64,000 nt of DNA from an uncultured Planctomycetaceae bacterium (GCA_946408825.1 CAMJTU010000003.1:1-64000), one strand, 5' to 3'; positions 12,085-21,237 are shown, numbered from the stretch's first letter. The notes: a model not told the origin generated them from the letters alone. Program-made: numbers and translations.

Positions 12085-14499
12085 GTGACCACGTCCGCTA
12101 ACGCCAACGCGACGCGCCGACGCGAAACGTCGCGTTGGCGCGCCCTCTTGGGAATCGAGTCCGATCCTTCTCGCGCCGCTCTTTCGGCGTTGACTCGACG
12201 CTTCTTCGACGCCGAATCTGAGGGCGACGATTCTTTCCAGCGCTGGCGGACTCTTTGGCGCGCTTCTTCCGCGACGACGTTCAACGCCAAAGCGCGCGCG
12301 ACGTTCGAACCGTATCGCGTCGCGCTCGACGCCGATTCCGCGACAAAGCTCGATCAGCTTGACGAACCTGCTCGACTCGAGACGCTTCTCTTCCTCCTAC
12401 AAACGCGCGTCGCCCAGACCGTTCTCGCCGTCGTCGCGGTCGATTTCGCGCTCGACGACCTGACGCTTGACGGTCTCTTCGCGCCCTTTCCTTACGCTTG
12501 GGGCGCGTTCGTCCGCCGGCGTCTCGGTCTCGACTTCAACGCGATTCAAACGCTTCAACTCCACGAGACGGCGCGAACTCGCGATCCTTTCGGCGCCGTT
12601 TACGAGAGTTTCTTCTCGGCGCCGCTTCGTCGAACGCTTGGGGAATTCTACACCCCTCCCGCGCTCGCGGAATTCCTCTACGCGAGAGCATGTTCGTTAC
12701 GCGGCGCTTTCGTCGGTCGCCGTTCCGACGCCGCGCCGACCGTTCTCGACCCGACCTGCGGCGCGGGCGTCTTTCTTACAACCGCCGTTCGCGCCGCGCT
12801 CCGCGACGGACGCGCGCCTTCCGACGCGCTTGCTTCCGTTTACGGAAACGACCTGAATCCTCTCGCCGCGCTCGTCGCCCGCGTCAACCTCCTCTACGCG
12901 GCGTTCTCGCAAAGCGACGCGTCGACGCCGAAGCGTCGCCGCGCCGAACTCGACGCGCTTTTACAAAAGAACGGTTCTCGCGCCGACGCGCTTCTTCCCG
13001 TCGACGTTCTCGACGCCGTTTCGCTCACGTCGCCGATTTCAGATTCAAAAGCTGTCTCCAAAAAGCGTCGGACGCAGAAATTCGACCTTGCGCTCGGCAA
13101 TCCTCCTTGGATCGCATGGGACAAACTTCCCCGGGAATACCGTTCGAAAACGGCGTCAAGCTGGCGACGCTACGGTCAGTTCACCCTTTCAGGTCGCGAA
13201 GCGCAGTTTGGCGGCGCGAAGAAAGAGCTCGCCGGACTCGTGGCGACGATCTGCGTCGCGGAACGACTCAAAGACGACGGTCTCGCCGCGTTCGTACTGC
13301 CGCGCAATCTTTTTCAATCTTCGCGCGCGGGCGAAGGGTTCAGAAAATTCGGCGAAGACGCGCCATGGCGCTTCGCGGCGCTCGAATTCGACGATTTTAC
13401 CGAACTCAACCTCTTCCCCGGCGTCGCGAGCGCCCCGACGGCGCTCTTTGTTCGCGCTCACGCTACGACGCGCTATCCGATTGTCGCGCGCCGCTGGCGT
13501 CAGGACGGCGCTCCGCCCGCGGGCGTCCCGTCTTCGGAGACGCTCCGCGCAGCCTCCGCGTTCGCCGCGTCGTTCGACGTCGGAACCGCCGCGCCGGCGA
13601 CGGCGCGACCCGGCGCGCCCCTCGCGCTGCGCTTTCCGAACAACTCGCGCCCCCAGGAGCGCCGCAAAAACGAGGCTCGCGCCCGCGCCGACGCGCTTGT
13701 CGAAAAACTTCTAGAGAAAACGGAACGATCGCCGGAAACGCCGCGATACCGCGCTCAACTCGGCGCGAACGCGGCGGGCGCAAGCGGCGTCTTTTGGTTC
13801 CGCGGAAACGCGGAAACGCGTCTCGAAACGGACTTATTTCAGAATCTTGCGGAATCAGGTCGCCGCAAAGTTCCTTTCGTCGCCGTCCGACTTGAACGCG
13901 AGCTGCTCTATCCCCTTCTCCGCTGGCGCGATTTAGACGAATTCTACGTCGCGCCGCCGAGCGCGCTCATGCTCGTTCCGCAGGACGCGCGGCGGCGACG
14001 CGGTTTCGACCTTGAAACAATGAGTCGGCGCTACCCGCTGACGCTGTCGTATCTTAAACAATTCGAAGACGTCCTTCGCGCCCGAGCCGCGTGCAAACGA
14101 TTCTGCCGAACCGCGCCCTTCTGGTCCCTTTTCAACGTCGACGAATCGACCTTCGCGCCCTATAAAGTCGCGTGGCGCCGTATGGATTCAAGGCTCCGCG
14201 CGGCCGTCGTCGCGCCGACGCCGAACGACGCCCGTCCCCTTCTCGTCCAGGAGACGCTCGCCTTCGTTCCCGTCGCCGACCTTGCCGAAGCGGACTACCT
14301 CGCCGCCGCGCTCAACTCCGCGCCCGCGCGCGAACGCGCCGCGGAACGCTTTGAGCCCGGTTCGCAAAGCTTCGGCTCGCCCGGCGTTCTCAACGCGATT
14401 CCGATCCCACGCTTCGATCCAGCGTCGCCCGTCTGTCAAGAACTCTCGACGCTTGGGAAACAATTCCGCCGCGAGGCGTCGGCGTTGAGAGAGACGTGA
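12085..14499 (+). CDS. Orphan class I N6-adenine DNA methyltransferase
   Basis: An 804-residue enzyme resembling the Eco57I/type IIG methylase family, expected to transfer a methyl group from S-adenosylmethionine to adenine in a specific DNA site. SAM-binding motif I is DPTCGAGVF (Asp222 on), preceded by the typical GEFYTPPALAEF. Catalytic motif IV is NPPW (Asn339 on). The C-terminal third (about 590-790) looks like a target-recognition region (LLYPLLRWRDL, YKVAWRRM). The N-terminal 180 residues show no nuclease motif I recognise, and no restriction gene is adjacent, so it is probably solitary. It starts at GTG, 38 bp after the UmuD-like gene, suggesting cotranscription. The gene is distinctly richer in GC, Arg and Ala than its neighbours. 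Confidence 0.88.
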   Translation: MTTSANANATRRRETSRWRALLGIESDPSRAALSALTRRFFDAESEGDDSFQRWRTLWRASSATTFNAKARATFEPYRVALDADSATKLDQLDEPARLETLLFLLQTRVAQTVLAVVAVDFALDDLTLDGLFAPFPYAWGAFVRRRLGLDFNAIQTLQLHETARTRDPFGAVYESFFSAPLRRTLGEFYTPPALAEFLYARACSLRGAFVGRRSDAAPTVLDPTCGAGVFLTTAVRAALRDGRAPSDALASVYGNDLNPLAALVARVNLLYAAFSQSDASTPKRRRAELDALLQKNGSRADALLPVDVLDAVSLTSPISDSKAVSKKRRTQKFDLALGNPPWIAWDKLPREYRSKTASSWRRYGQFTLSGREAQFGGAKKELAGLVATICVAERLKDDGLAAFVLPRNLFQSSRAGEGFRKFGEDAPWRFAALEFDDFTELNLFPGVASAPTALFVRAHATTRYPIVARRWRQDGAPPAGVPSSETLRAASAFAASFDVGTAAPATARPGAPLALRFPNNSRPQERRKNEARARADALVEKLLEKTERSPETPRYRAQLGANAAGASGVFWFRGNAETRLETDLFQNLAESGRRKVPFVAVRLERELLYPLLRWRDLDEFYVAPPSALMLVPQDARRRRGFDLETMSRRYPLTLSYLKQFEDVLRARAACKRFCRTAPFWSLFNVDESTFAPYKVAWRRMDSRLRAAVVAPTPNDARPLLVQETLAFVPVADLAEADYLAAALNSAPARERAAERFEPGSQSFGSPGVLNAIPIPRFDPASPVCQELSTLGKQFRREASALRET

Positions 14500-14520
14500 G
14501 CCGTTTCAAAACGCAATAAA

Positions 14521-14568
14521 AAAAGAAAAGAGCGACGCGCTTTCCACCTCGCGTCGCTCTTTTCTTTT
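14521..14568. terminator. Bidirectional terminator between convergent genes
   Basis: A 19-bp perfect inverted repeat (arms 14521-14539 and 14550-14568, with GAGCGACGCG at the core) is flanked by A and T runs. It serves the methylase gene on the plus strand and the HEAT-repeat gene on the minus strand. Confidence 0.9.
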
Positions 14569-14590
14569 TACCGGCGTCGACCGGAAAGAA

Positions 14591-17149
14591 TCAGCGTTTC
14601 GTCGCGCTCTCGAAAACGTCGAGGAGTCTTGAGAGGACATGCTGCGTCTGGGCGTCGTCTTTTTCACTCGCGTTATATCGATCGTACATCGCCGCAATAT
14701 CGGGGCCGCGCAGGAGCGAACCGTTGGCGGCAAGCTGACGTTCAAACGCGTCGACCGCGCGATTGCGGACGTCGGCGCCGAAACGTTTGTCTCCGGCAAG
14801 ATCGACGAGCGCCTGCTGCGCGTACGGGGTCTTGACCGTCGCGGCAAATTCGAGCCCTTCGTCAAAGAGCGCGGGGGTCGCGAGGAATTTACGAACAAGC
14901 TCGTTAACGTCGTCGAGTTCGTAAATCGCGGAACGCGTCTTGAGGAGTTGCAAGAGCGCGCGAGCGGCCGCGCGCGACTGCGTGAGTCGAACGTCGGCGG
15001 AAACAGGCGTGACGCCGACGGCGTCGTTGAGTTTCTGGATCGCCCACGACGCGGCTTCCAAGTCGCGAGGGGTCGGAAGAATCAAAACGTTCTTCTCGCG
15101 TCCGGCGAGGACGTTCGCGGCGCTCGCGGCGTCTTGGGTATCCGCGCCGATTAGGAGCGGAACGTCGCCGGTTCGGGCGTCGCTGCGGAGCGCCTGAGCG
15201 AGAACGCCGACGTTCGGTTCAGAAATGGTCGAGGTCGCAAAGACGAGTTCGACGTCGGCGCAACTCTGCGCCGCAAGAAGCGCCTCGCGTCCCGTCGTTA
15301 CGGGAATCACGCGATAACCGGCGGCGGAAAACGCCTGACCGAGTTGCGACGCGACCGCAAGCCGGGGTTCCGCGACGACGACGACGCGCTCGCCCGACGA
15401 CGACGCAAACCACTCTAACCCCGCCGCCACTCGACTGGAACCGGGATACGATTTCTCCGGGTTCCAGCGAACGATCGCGGCAAGCGCCTGATAACGCAGT
15501 CTACGATCCGGACACGTCGCCGCGCGGACGATCGCCGAAGGACCGCCGGCGCCATAGACGAGCGATTCGTCGCCGCGATCCTGGAGCAAAATTGCGGGAA
15601 TCAACGCGCCTTCATAACGTCCCGTCTCCAGCGCGTAATTCATGCCGGAAACCAGATCGGCCGCCGCAAGTTTCGGAAGTTCCGATTCAAATCCGGAGAC
15701 GCCCTGACGCGCCGCGTCGAGCCCAACGCGGTACACGTTGCGCTCGCCGACCGTCGCAATTGCGAGATTCAACGCGCCGGAAGGAACCGCGTTCACGTTC
15801 ATGCCGACGTAATACGAAACAAGCGCCCACTGCGCCGCTTCCGCCCGCATGACCGACGCGACCGGAAGATCGACGCAGGTCAGCGTTTCGCCCTGCGCGT
15901 TCCAATCCCAGACGTCGACTCTGCCGTCGACGACGCCGGGGAGAACCGTCTTGCCGCGATAATAACCGAGCGCTTTTTCATAAGCGGACTTCGCGAATTC
16001 TTCGGCGGACGGGACCGCGGCATACTGTTTCGCGAGCGCAGACTCAAGGGACGACTTTGCCGCGCCCTTAGCGTCGAGATAATATCGCGCCGCAAGTTCC
16101 GGACCGACGCGAAGGTCGGCAAAACCGGCGAGGACGTCGACTAGACCTGGAAGCTGTTCTTCCTTCGCGCTACGCACGCACGCTATGAGCGCGGAAACGG
16201 CGGTCGATTCAAAGAAGGGGAGAAGTTCGGACGCGGCGCGTCGTTCTTCTTCGGAACCGCTCACAAGATCGGCGACAAGGAGTTTGATCGCGGCGGCGCC
16301 CCCTTTGCGCGCGTCGGTAACGCCCTGAGCGCGTTCGGAAACAGAACCGCTCGCGGCGCGTTGAAACGCGTCGCGAATCGCGGCGTCGGACTCCCAGTAC
16401 TTCCGGGCCGAGGCGAGGACTTTTTCATAGACTTCGGCGCCGACAGGACCGATCGTCGGATTGCCGACGAAATAGATCGCGCGTCCGGAACCGAGCGAAT
16501 CGAGGATTTTCGCGCTTGTTTCCGGGTCGGCGGCGGGCGCGTCGAGCGCCTTGGAGACGAGAATCTTCGCAAACGCGGGACGGCCGACGCGGGCGACGCG
16601 AACGGCGGCGACGAACCATTCGGCGTCGTTCGTCGGGGTTACGCGCAGCACGGAAAGTTCCGCAGCGTTGGCGGTCTCATAGAAATCGGCTTCCGTTTTG
16701 AGGTCGTCGGGAACGTCCTCGGCGCGGGCGTACTTAGCGCGTTCGTCGGCGCGCGCCTGTTCTTCGGGGGTCAGTTCTTCGACAGGCGCGGGCGCGGCGG
16801 GCTTCGCCGTAGAAGCGGGGCTCGCCGGCAAGGTCGAGGGCGCGAAGGGCGTTTCAGACTTCGGCTCCGTCGAAAAAGGGTTGTCGTCTTCTTCGTCGTC
16901 AGCGTCCGCGTCGGAGTCGTCGTCGGCGCTCGCGCCGGGGGTCGCGAAGGGATCGTCTTCTTCGTCGGCGGCAAAAGGATCGTCGACGGGGTCGTCGCCG
17001 AAGGGATTGTCGTCTTGCGCCCACGCTTGGGGCGCGCCGCAACCAACGCCGGCCGGCGCGACAGCGTCAAAGAGCGAGTCAAGATTCAACGCGCCGAGCG
17101 CCGCGAACAACAACCACGACGCAAGAATATATTGAAACCTATTCTGCAT
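14591..17149 (-). CDS. Secreted HEAT-like repeat protein with a receiver-like domain
   Basis: An 852-residue exported protein of unknown function. The signal peptide ends near residue 44 (AWAQ). The mature N-terminus opens with an acidic stretch carrying repeated D/N-P-F motifs, including NPFGD at 48-52 and NPF at 90-92. Alpha-helical HEAT-like repeats fill about 150-560 and 710-845. Between them, about 575-700, is an alpha/beta domain that looks like a response-regulator receiver (VVVVAEPRLAVASQLGQAF, VIPVTTGREALLAA, VPLLIGADTQD). The usual phosphorylation Asp is not evident (VELVFATSTI where a receiver has its DxxM loop). A receiver-like fold in a secreted protein is odd and suggests a structural or peptide-binding role. 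It ends at a strong convergent terminator. Confidence 0.78.
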   Translation of the reverse strand: MQNRFQYILASWLLFAALGALNLDSLFDAVAPAGVGCGAPQAWAQDDNPFGDDPVDDPFAADEEDDPFATPGASADDDSDADADDEEDDNPFSTEPKSETPFAPSTLPASPASTAKPAAPAPVEELTPEEQARADERAKYARAEDVPDDLKTEADFYETANAAELSVLRVTPTNDAEWFVAAVRVARVGRPAFAKILVSKALDAPAADPETSAKILDSLGSGRAIYFVGNPTIGPVGAEVYEKVLASARKYWESDAAIRDAFQRAASGSVSERAQGVTDARKGGAAAIKLLVADLVSGSEEERRAASELLPFFESTAVSALIACVRSAKEEQLPGLVDVLAGFADLRVGPELAARYYLDAKGAAKSSLESALAKQYAAVPSAEEFAKSAYEKALGYYRGKTVLPGVVDGRVDVWDWNAQGETLTCVDLPVASVMRAEAAQWALVSYYVGMNVNAVPSGALNLAIATVGERNVYRVGLDAARQGVSGFESELPKLAAADLVSGMNYALETGRYEGALIPAILLQDRGDESLVYGAGGPSAIVRAATCPDRRLRYQALAAIVRWNPEKSYPGSSRVAAGLEWFASSSGERVVVVAEPRLAVASQLGQAFSAAGYRVIPVTTGREALLAAQSCADVELVFATSTISEPNVGVLAQALRSDARTGDVPLLIGADTQDAASAANVLAGREKNVLILPTPRDLEAASWAIQKLNDAVGVTPVSADVRLTQSRAAARALLQLLKTRSAIYELDDVNELVRKFLATPALFDEGLEFAATVKTPYAQQALVDLAGDKRFGADVRNRAVDAFERQLAANGSLLRGPDIAAMYDRYNASEKDDAQTQHVLSRLLDVFESATKR

Positions 17150-17575
17150 GATTCATCCGTCCAGTCGAACGCGGGAATATATCTCTCGCGGGTTCTGAAT
17201 CGATCTCCGCCGTTCCCAAATACAACGGCGCCCGGCGACGACGCAACGCCCCGGTCTAATCCTCGATAATATTATTATAAAAGAACGCGCCTAAGGACGG
17301 CGCCCATACCCCGCGAAAAATCGAAAAATTTCCGCCCTCCCCCGCCATACAGCCAAAAGAAAACGCGCAATGCTAATAACTTGACTATTGCGTAAAGAAG
17401 GACAATAGACGCGAACTTCTCGCAACAACGAATGTTGCGAGGGCTTTACTCGCTATTTCAGCGTTTCCCAAACTGACGAGCGCCGAGCGCCGTTTCGCCT
17501 CAAAGATTCGTCTCTTTATCGTCGCCATGACGCTATGATTTTGGATACAATCCCCGCTCAGTTTCAAGACGCCGT
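17150..17575. other. Intergenic region, nothing recognised
   Basis: AT-rich spacer upstream of the HEAT gene. A minus-strand TATAAT occurs at 17274-17279 without a -35 match. A possible 60-codon frame on the minus strand (17385-17567) has no ribosome site or family resemblance. Confidence 0.5.
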
Positions 17576-18106
17576 TCAGGACATGATTTTCTCAAATCGG
17601 AACATTCCGTCGTCGTTTGCGTCGTCTTCCGGGATTTCGAGATCGTTGGGGTCGCGATGGCGGCTGTTGAAGTACTCGACGATGTGAAACCCGCAGCGAT
17701 TCACATAAAAATGAACGTTGCGTTTCTCGAAATACGGCGTCGTTGCCTCCCACCTCTTAACGCCGGGATGAGACGTCTCGATTTCACGCCACGCGGCGTA
17801 GCCAATCCCCTGACTATGAAAACGCGGGGACACGAAAAAGAGTTCGAGTTTCCCCTCCTCGCCTTCGATTTTCAAGACCGCGCCGCCGACTTTTTCGCCG
17901 TCGAGCATAATCCGATAGGTTTCGGCGTTTTCGCCGTCGATCGAAGCCTCGATCGTCGCCCGTGAAATAATCTGTCCGTCTTCCTCAAAATGATCGTCCC
18001 TGCGTCCAAACTCCTCCAGCGCGCCGTAGTTGAAGGCTTCCTGATTGTCCCTGACGAATTGCTCGCGATCGGATTCCTCCAACGGAACCAAACGGACGTC
18101 GTTCAT
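17576..18106 (-). CDS. GNAT family N-acetyltransferase
   Basis: A 176-residue acetyltransferase of the GNAT fold. The acetyl-CoA-binding segment is LELFFVSPRFHSQGIGYAAW (about 99-118; R/Q-x-x-G-x-G/A type), and the typical late motif FYVNRCGFHIVEY follows near 142. The substrate cannot be read from the sequence. GAGGAA lies ahead of the ATG. It is one of several GNAT genes within about 17 kb. Confidence 0.85.
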   Translation of the reverse strand: MNDVRLVPLEESDREQFVRDNQEAFNYGALEEFGRRDDHFEEDGQIISRATIEASIDGENAETYRIMLDGEKVGGAVLKIEGEEGKLELFFVSPRFHSQGIGYAAWREIETSHPGVKRWEATTPYFEKRNVHFYVNRCGFHIVEYFNSRHRDPNDLEIPEDDANDDGMFRFEKIMS

Positions 18107-18410
18107 TTTCGTTCCTCGTTCTTCAAAAGCTGTTCAACGTTTCAAAAGGGAGCCCCGAGAGCCGCGTCTGGCAAATCACGTTCGAGGTCGCGCCGTCGCT
18201 TATCGTACATCGACAGACGACGCGTAGCAAGCGTCGACGTCGAAAAGGGGAAAAAAGAGAACCGACTCCAAAAGACGCCGCGACTGGTAATTCGTCCTTT
18301 TCGTCGTAAAATAGGGACGGACGCAGAGAGTCGATTCGTCCTTCGACGACGCGATTTTCTGTCAAAACGCAACCGGCGGACGCGTTCCGCGAAACGGGAG
18401 ACCATCCTTC
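18107..18410. other. Intergenic region upstream of the hsdM/hsdR scar
   Basis: Divergent spacer between the GNAT gene and the restriction remnant. No open frame with a ribosome site is seen. It presumably holds the old hsdM promoter, but no confident -35/-10 pair could be read. Confidence 0.45.
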
Positions 18411-18844
18411 ATGGCGAGCAAGACCTCGACAAAAGCCAACATCGGATTTGAAAACAGCTTTGGAACGCCGAGGTCATCGAAGAGCTTCTCAACCTCGCTA
18501 AGATGATCGCCGACGCCCGCAAGGACGGCGAAAAACTTGGCTTGACCGAAGACGAACTCGCGTTTTACGACGCGCTCTCCAAACCGCAGGCGGTTCGCGA
18601 TTTTTACGAAAACGACCAACTCGTCGCGCTCACGCGCGAACTGACCGACGCGCTCCGAAGAAATCGAAAGATCGACTGGCAGACGCGCGAATCCGCCCGC
18701 GCCGAAATGAGAGTCATGGTCAAAAAACTCCTCAACAAGTACGGCTATCCGCCCAAGGAAACGGCGGGCGCCGTCGAAACCGTCATCGAACAGTGCGAGC
18801 TATGGGCGGATCAAGCCGATATGGCAAACGACGCGACGGTCTGA
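18411..18844 (+). pseudogene. Deletion scar: start of hsdM joined to end of hsdR
   Basis: The first 17 or so codons (ATG at 18411, GGGAG ahead) encode MASKTSTKANIGFE, the classic N-terminus of type I restriction modification subunit HsdM (consensus STKANIGFE.QLW). After one missing A in the run at 18451-18454 the frame shifts and continues KQLWNA, still HsdM-like. At about 18470 it passes directly into EVIEELLNLAKMIADAR...KLGLTEDELAFYDAL...KKLLNKYGYPP, the C-terminal region of HsdR (DUF3387-type). Everything between, normally most of hsdM, hsdS and most of hsdR (5-7 kb), is gone. The in-frame HsdR tail of 113 codons (from ATG 18503) might still be translated but cannot act as a restriction enzyme. 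The frameshift in an A-run could also be a sequencing error. Confidence 0.85.
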
Positions 18845-18901
18845 ACGTAAGGATAACGCGTAAACAACCGTTCGTATCGACGAATGTGAAAGAAAAGAGC
18901 C

Positions 18902-19594
18902 ATGAAAGACGAATGTTTGGTCTGCAAAGCGCCCCTTGAGTATCTGGCGGCGGACGAAGAAATGGAATGTGCGATTTGCCATAAGAAGGAAAATAGCAAG
19001 ACGCGCTGCGTGAAAGGACATTACGTCTGCAACGAGTGTCATGTCGCCGGGCTAGACGCGATTATTTCGCTCTGTTTAGCGAGTTCGTCGAAGAATCCCG
19101 TCGAAATTTTCCACAGAATGACGGAATCGTCCTTCTGCCATATGCACGGTCCGGAGCATCATGTCATGGTCGGCGCGGCGCTCCTGACGGCGTATCGAAA
19201 CGCGGGGGGCGAAATAGACCTTGAAAAAGCGCTCGTCGAAATGACCAATCGCGGGAAAAAAGTTCCGGGCGGCGCGTGCGGATTCTGGGGCGCGTGCGGC
19301 GCGGGGATCAGCTCCGGAATGTTTATGTCTATCGTTTCTTCTTCCACGCCGCTGACGGTCGAGCCTTACGCGTTATGCAACCAAACGACGGCAAGGTCGC
19401 TTGCGGCGATCGGCGAGATCGGCGGTCCGCGCTGTTGTAAACGAAATTCCTACCTCGCGATTCTCTCCGCCGTCGACTTTGCGGCGGAACGCCTTGGCGT
19501 CCGAATGGAAAAGCCCGAAATCGTCTGTAAACTTTCCACCCAGAATAATCAATGCGTCGGCAAACGCTGCCCGTTTAACCCCGGCGCCCGCTGA
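18902..19594 (+). CDS. Cysteine-rich DUF5714-like protein
   Basis: A 230-residue soluble protein with many cysteines: CLVC, CAIC, C..GHYVCNECH near the N-terminus, then FCHMHGPEHH, GGACGFWGACGAGISSG in the middle, CC at about 178 and two late Cys pairs (CKLSTQNNQCVGKRC). The N-terminal CxxC pairs look like a zinc ribbon or RING-like knuckle. The central glycine/cysteine motif matches my memory of the DUF5714 family, found mainly in anaerobes. The Cys and His residues could bind metal or an Fe-S cluster. Its biochemical function is not known. It starts 57 bp after the hsdR remnant. Confidence 0.72.
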   Translation: MKDECLVCKAPLEYLAADEEMECAICHKKENSKTRCVKGHYVCNECHVAGLDAIISLCLASSSKNPVEIFHRMTESSFCHMHGPEHHVMVGAALLTAYRNAGGEIDLEKALVEMTNRGKKVPGGACGFWGACGAGISSGMFMSIVSSSTPLTVEPYALCNQTTARSLAAIGEIGGPRCCKRNSYLAILSAVDFAAERLGVRMEKPEIVCKLSTQNNQCVGKRCPFNPGAR

Positions 19595-19703
19595 TTAAAT
19601 CGCTATTATACGGCTTCGGCTATAGACAGATCAACTGACAAGACAAGCCTGGAAGAATCGTAGGTCGAGGTCTTGGGGAAATCGGCCCCCCCTCTCGCAA
19701 CGG

Positions 19704-20120
19704 CTAATCCTCAGACTCGGCGGCGGCAATAATGGATTTTGACCATTCGACAAATTCCTTCGCCATTCGGATAGCCTTCTCCGCATGACGCTCCTCTAGG
19801 AACAGTTCGCTCGGATATCGCGCCGCGACGCCATAAGGGGTAAGTTCGTCGGCATAGTCGAATAATTTTTCATCGACTGCAACCATATTCTTTATCTGGC
19901 TCAAGAGCAAAAACAGATCATGCTTTCTTGGAAATCCTCCCTGACTTCCCTTGAGGACAATAACAGACTTCACAGCCTTCTCCGCAGCTTGCTGGCAGTG
20001 AAAACAGATAATCTCCAGCGGCATAGGACGAAACGTCTCGAACAAATGAACCGCCACGTCTAAATCTTTGTCTGCAAACGACGTCCATTCTTTAGCGTCC
20101 GCGCGTTTATCGTCAGCCAT
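19704..20120 (-). CDS. HEPN domain protein (partner of MNT nucleotidyltransferase)
   Basis: A 138-residue all-helical HEPN domain (AKEWTSFADKDL, CFHCQQAAEKAVKSVI, PRKHDLFLLL). HEPN proteins paired with minimal nucleotidyltransferases form toxin-antitoxin modules. In characterised HepT toxins the RNase motif is RX4HXY; here only an R-K-H is seen at the matching place and no such motif is clear. This copy may be a non-catalytic or differently regulated member. Its start overlaps the end of the MNT gene by 8 bp, so the two are translationally coupled (MNT first). Confidence 0.82.
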   Translation of the reverse strand: MADDKRADAKEWTSFADKDLDVAVHLFETFRPMPLEIICFHCQQAAEKAVKSVIVLKGSQGGFPRKHDLFLLLSQIKNMVAVDEKLFDYADELTPYGVAARYPSELFLEERHAEKAIRMAKEFVEWSKSIIAAAESED

Positions 20121-20424
20121 ACAGAAGGACTCCCTTCTTCGCTACTTCTCTTTCAATCCCTGCCTTTTCCTTACGATTATTAAATCGACTTTCAGCTCCA
20201 ATCACGATATCCACGGCGCGGCTACGCACGGATCGAATTGATTTGTAAGCTTTTACCGTCATATCCATAATGTTCGGCGAGTCGTCGCTGACGACGATAT
20301 AAAAGTCGAGGTCGCTGTCTTCCCGCGCAGCGCCGCTCGCAAAGGAACCAAACAGATAAATCTTAATTGGCGAAAGTTCGCTGATCAATCTTTCTTTGAT
20401 TTGATCAATCTCTTGTTCTAACAT
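20113..20424 (-). CDS. MNT-type minimal nucleotidyltransferase
   Basis: A 103-residue nucleotidyltransferase with the complete signature GSFASGAAREDSDLD (GSx10DxD) and a third acidic residue in the VDIVIG strand. In HEPN/MNT modules the MNT protein neutralises the HEPN toxin, in known cases by transferring AMP to it. The start at 20424 fits the family length; the open frame runs on upstream to 20664, but that extension has unrelated composition and no good ribosome site. Confidence 0.8.
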   Translation of the reverse strand: MLEQEIDQIKERLISELSPIKIYLFGSFASGAAREDSDLDFYIVVSDDSPNIMDMTVKAYKSIRSVRSRAVDIVIGAESRFNNRKEKAGIEREVAKKGVLLYG

Positions 20425-20751
20425 GACGCCGCCTTCATCTCTTTCTTCAGGTTTTAAAAACAACGGAAACAAGGACTCGTTGAAAAACGACGCGGATAAG
20501 AGTGACGCGCCGGATTCTATGCTTCCCCTCTCAAAATCTGAAAAGCGTCTCGAAGCCAGGTTGCCGCGTCGTCTCTGATTCCATTCTAAGCTTCCAGGAC
20601 GTCCTTTACAAGCCTTGCCGCTCGAAACGATTCGGCAAGAAATGACGTCAAGTCGTATTCCCAAGAATAAAACTTGCCGGTATTATACTCGCGACGGCGT
20701 TTTCTTAGACGTCGTTAAAAAAACGTTGAAATCCTCAAACGCTTCGCAACA

Positions 20752-21237
20752 ATGAAAAACATTTGCCTTGAAACCGAACGTCTCAGACTGCGCGTCGCTT
20801 CCCGGGACGAAATGGAACGTTATATCGATTCGGAAACCGACGAAGATCTCAAAACGGCGTATCGAGAAATGCTCCAAGGCGCCCTTGACGATCCAAACGC
20901 ATGGGAATGGCATGCGATCTGGACGATCGAACTCAAAGACGGAACCCATGTCGGCGACCTTTCCTTCAAAGGACTTGATCCCAAAGGCGTCGCGGAAATC
21001 GGCTATGGAATTTTAGAATCCTGTCAAAACCAAGGCTACGCGACCGAAGCGGTCGGCGCGGCGATCGACTGGGCGTTTCAAAACCCGAACGTCGCGGCGA
21101 TCGAAGCGGAAACCGACCCGGAAAACGCCGCTTCCAAACGCGTCCTAGAAAAATGTCGATTCGTCGCGACGGGAGAAATCGGCGAGGAGGGGCCGCGCTT
21201 TGCGGTTACGCGGGAATCGGCGCTCGTCAACTCGTAA
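20752..21237 (+). CDS. RimJ/RimL-type GNAT acetyltransferase
   Basis: A 161-residue GNAT protein of the ribosomal-protein alanine acetyltransferase type. It begins with the usual ETERLRLRVASRDEMERY, has the IGYGILESCQNQGYATEAV acetyl-CoA loop (about 84-102), and ends with the NAASKRVLEKCRF motif. The substrate is unknown; relatives acetylate protein N-termini or antibiotics. No clear ribosome site precedes the ATG. Confidence 0.85.
   Translation: MKNICLETERLRLRVASRDEMERYIDSETDEDLKTAYREMLQGALDDPNAWEWHAIWTIELKDGTHVGDLSFKGLDPKGVAEIGYGILESCQNQGYATEAVGAAIDWAFQNPNVAAIEAETDPENAASKRVLEKCRFVATGEIGEEGPRFAVTRESALVNS

Noticed and set aside
12085..14499. Methylase as type I HsdM, partner of the scar at 18411
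   Set aside because: Its motif order and length fit the Eco57I/type IIG family, and its N-terminus does not resemble HsdM.
20425..20664. N-terminal extension of the MNT gene
   Set aside because: Not part of the family, different composition; a family-length start exists at 20424.
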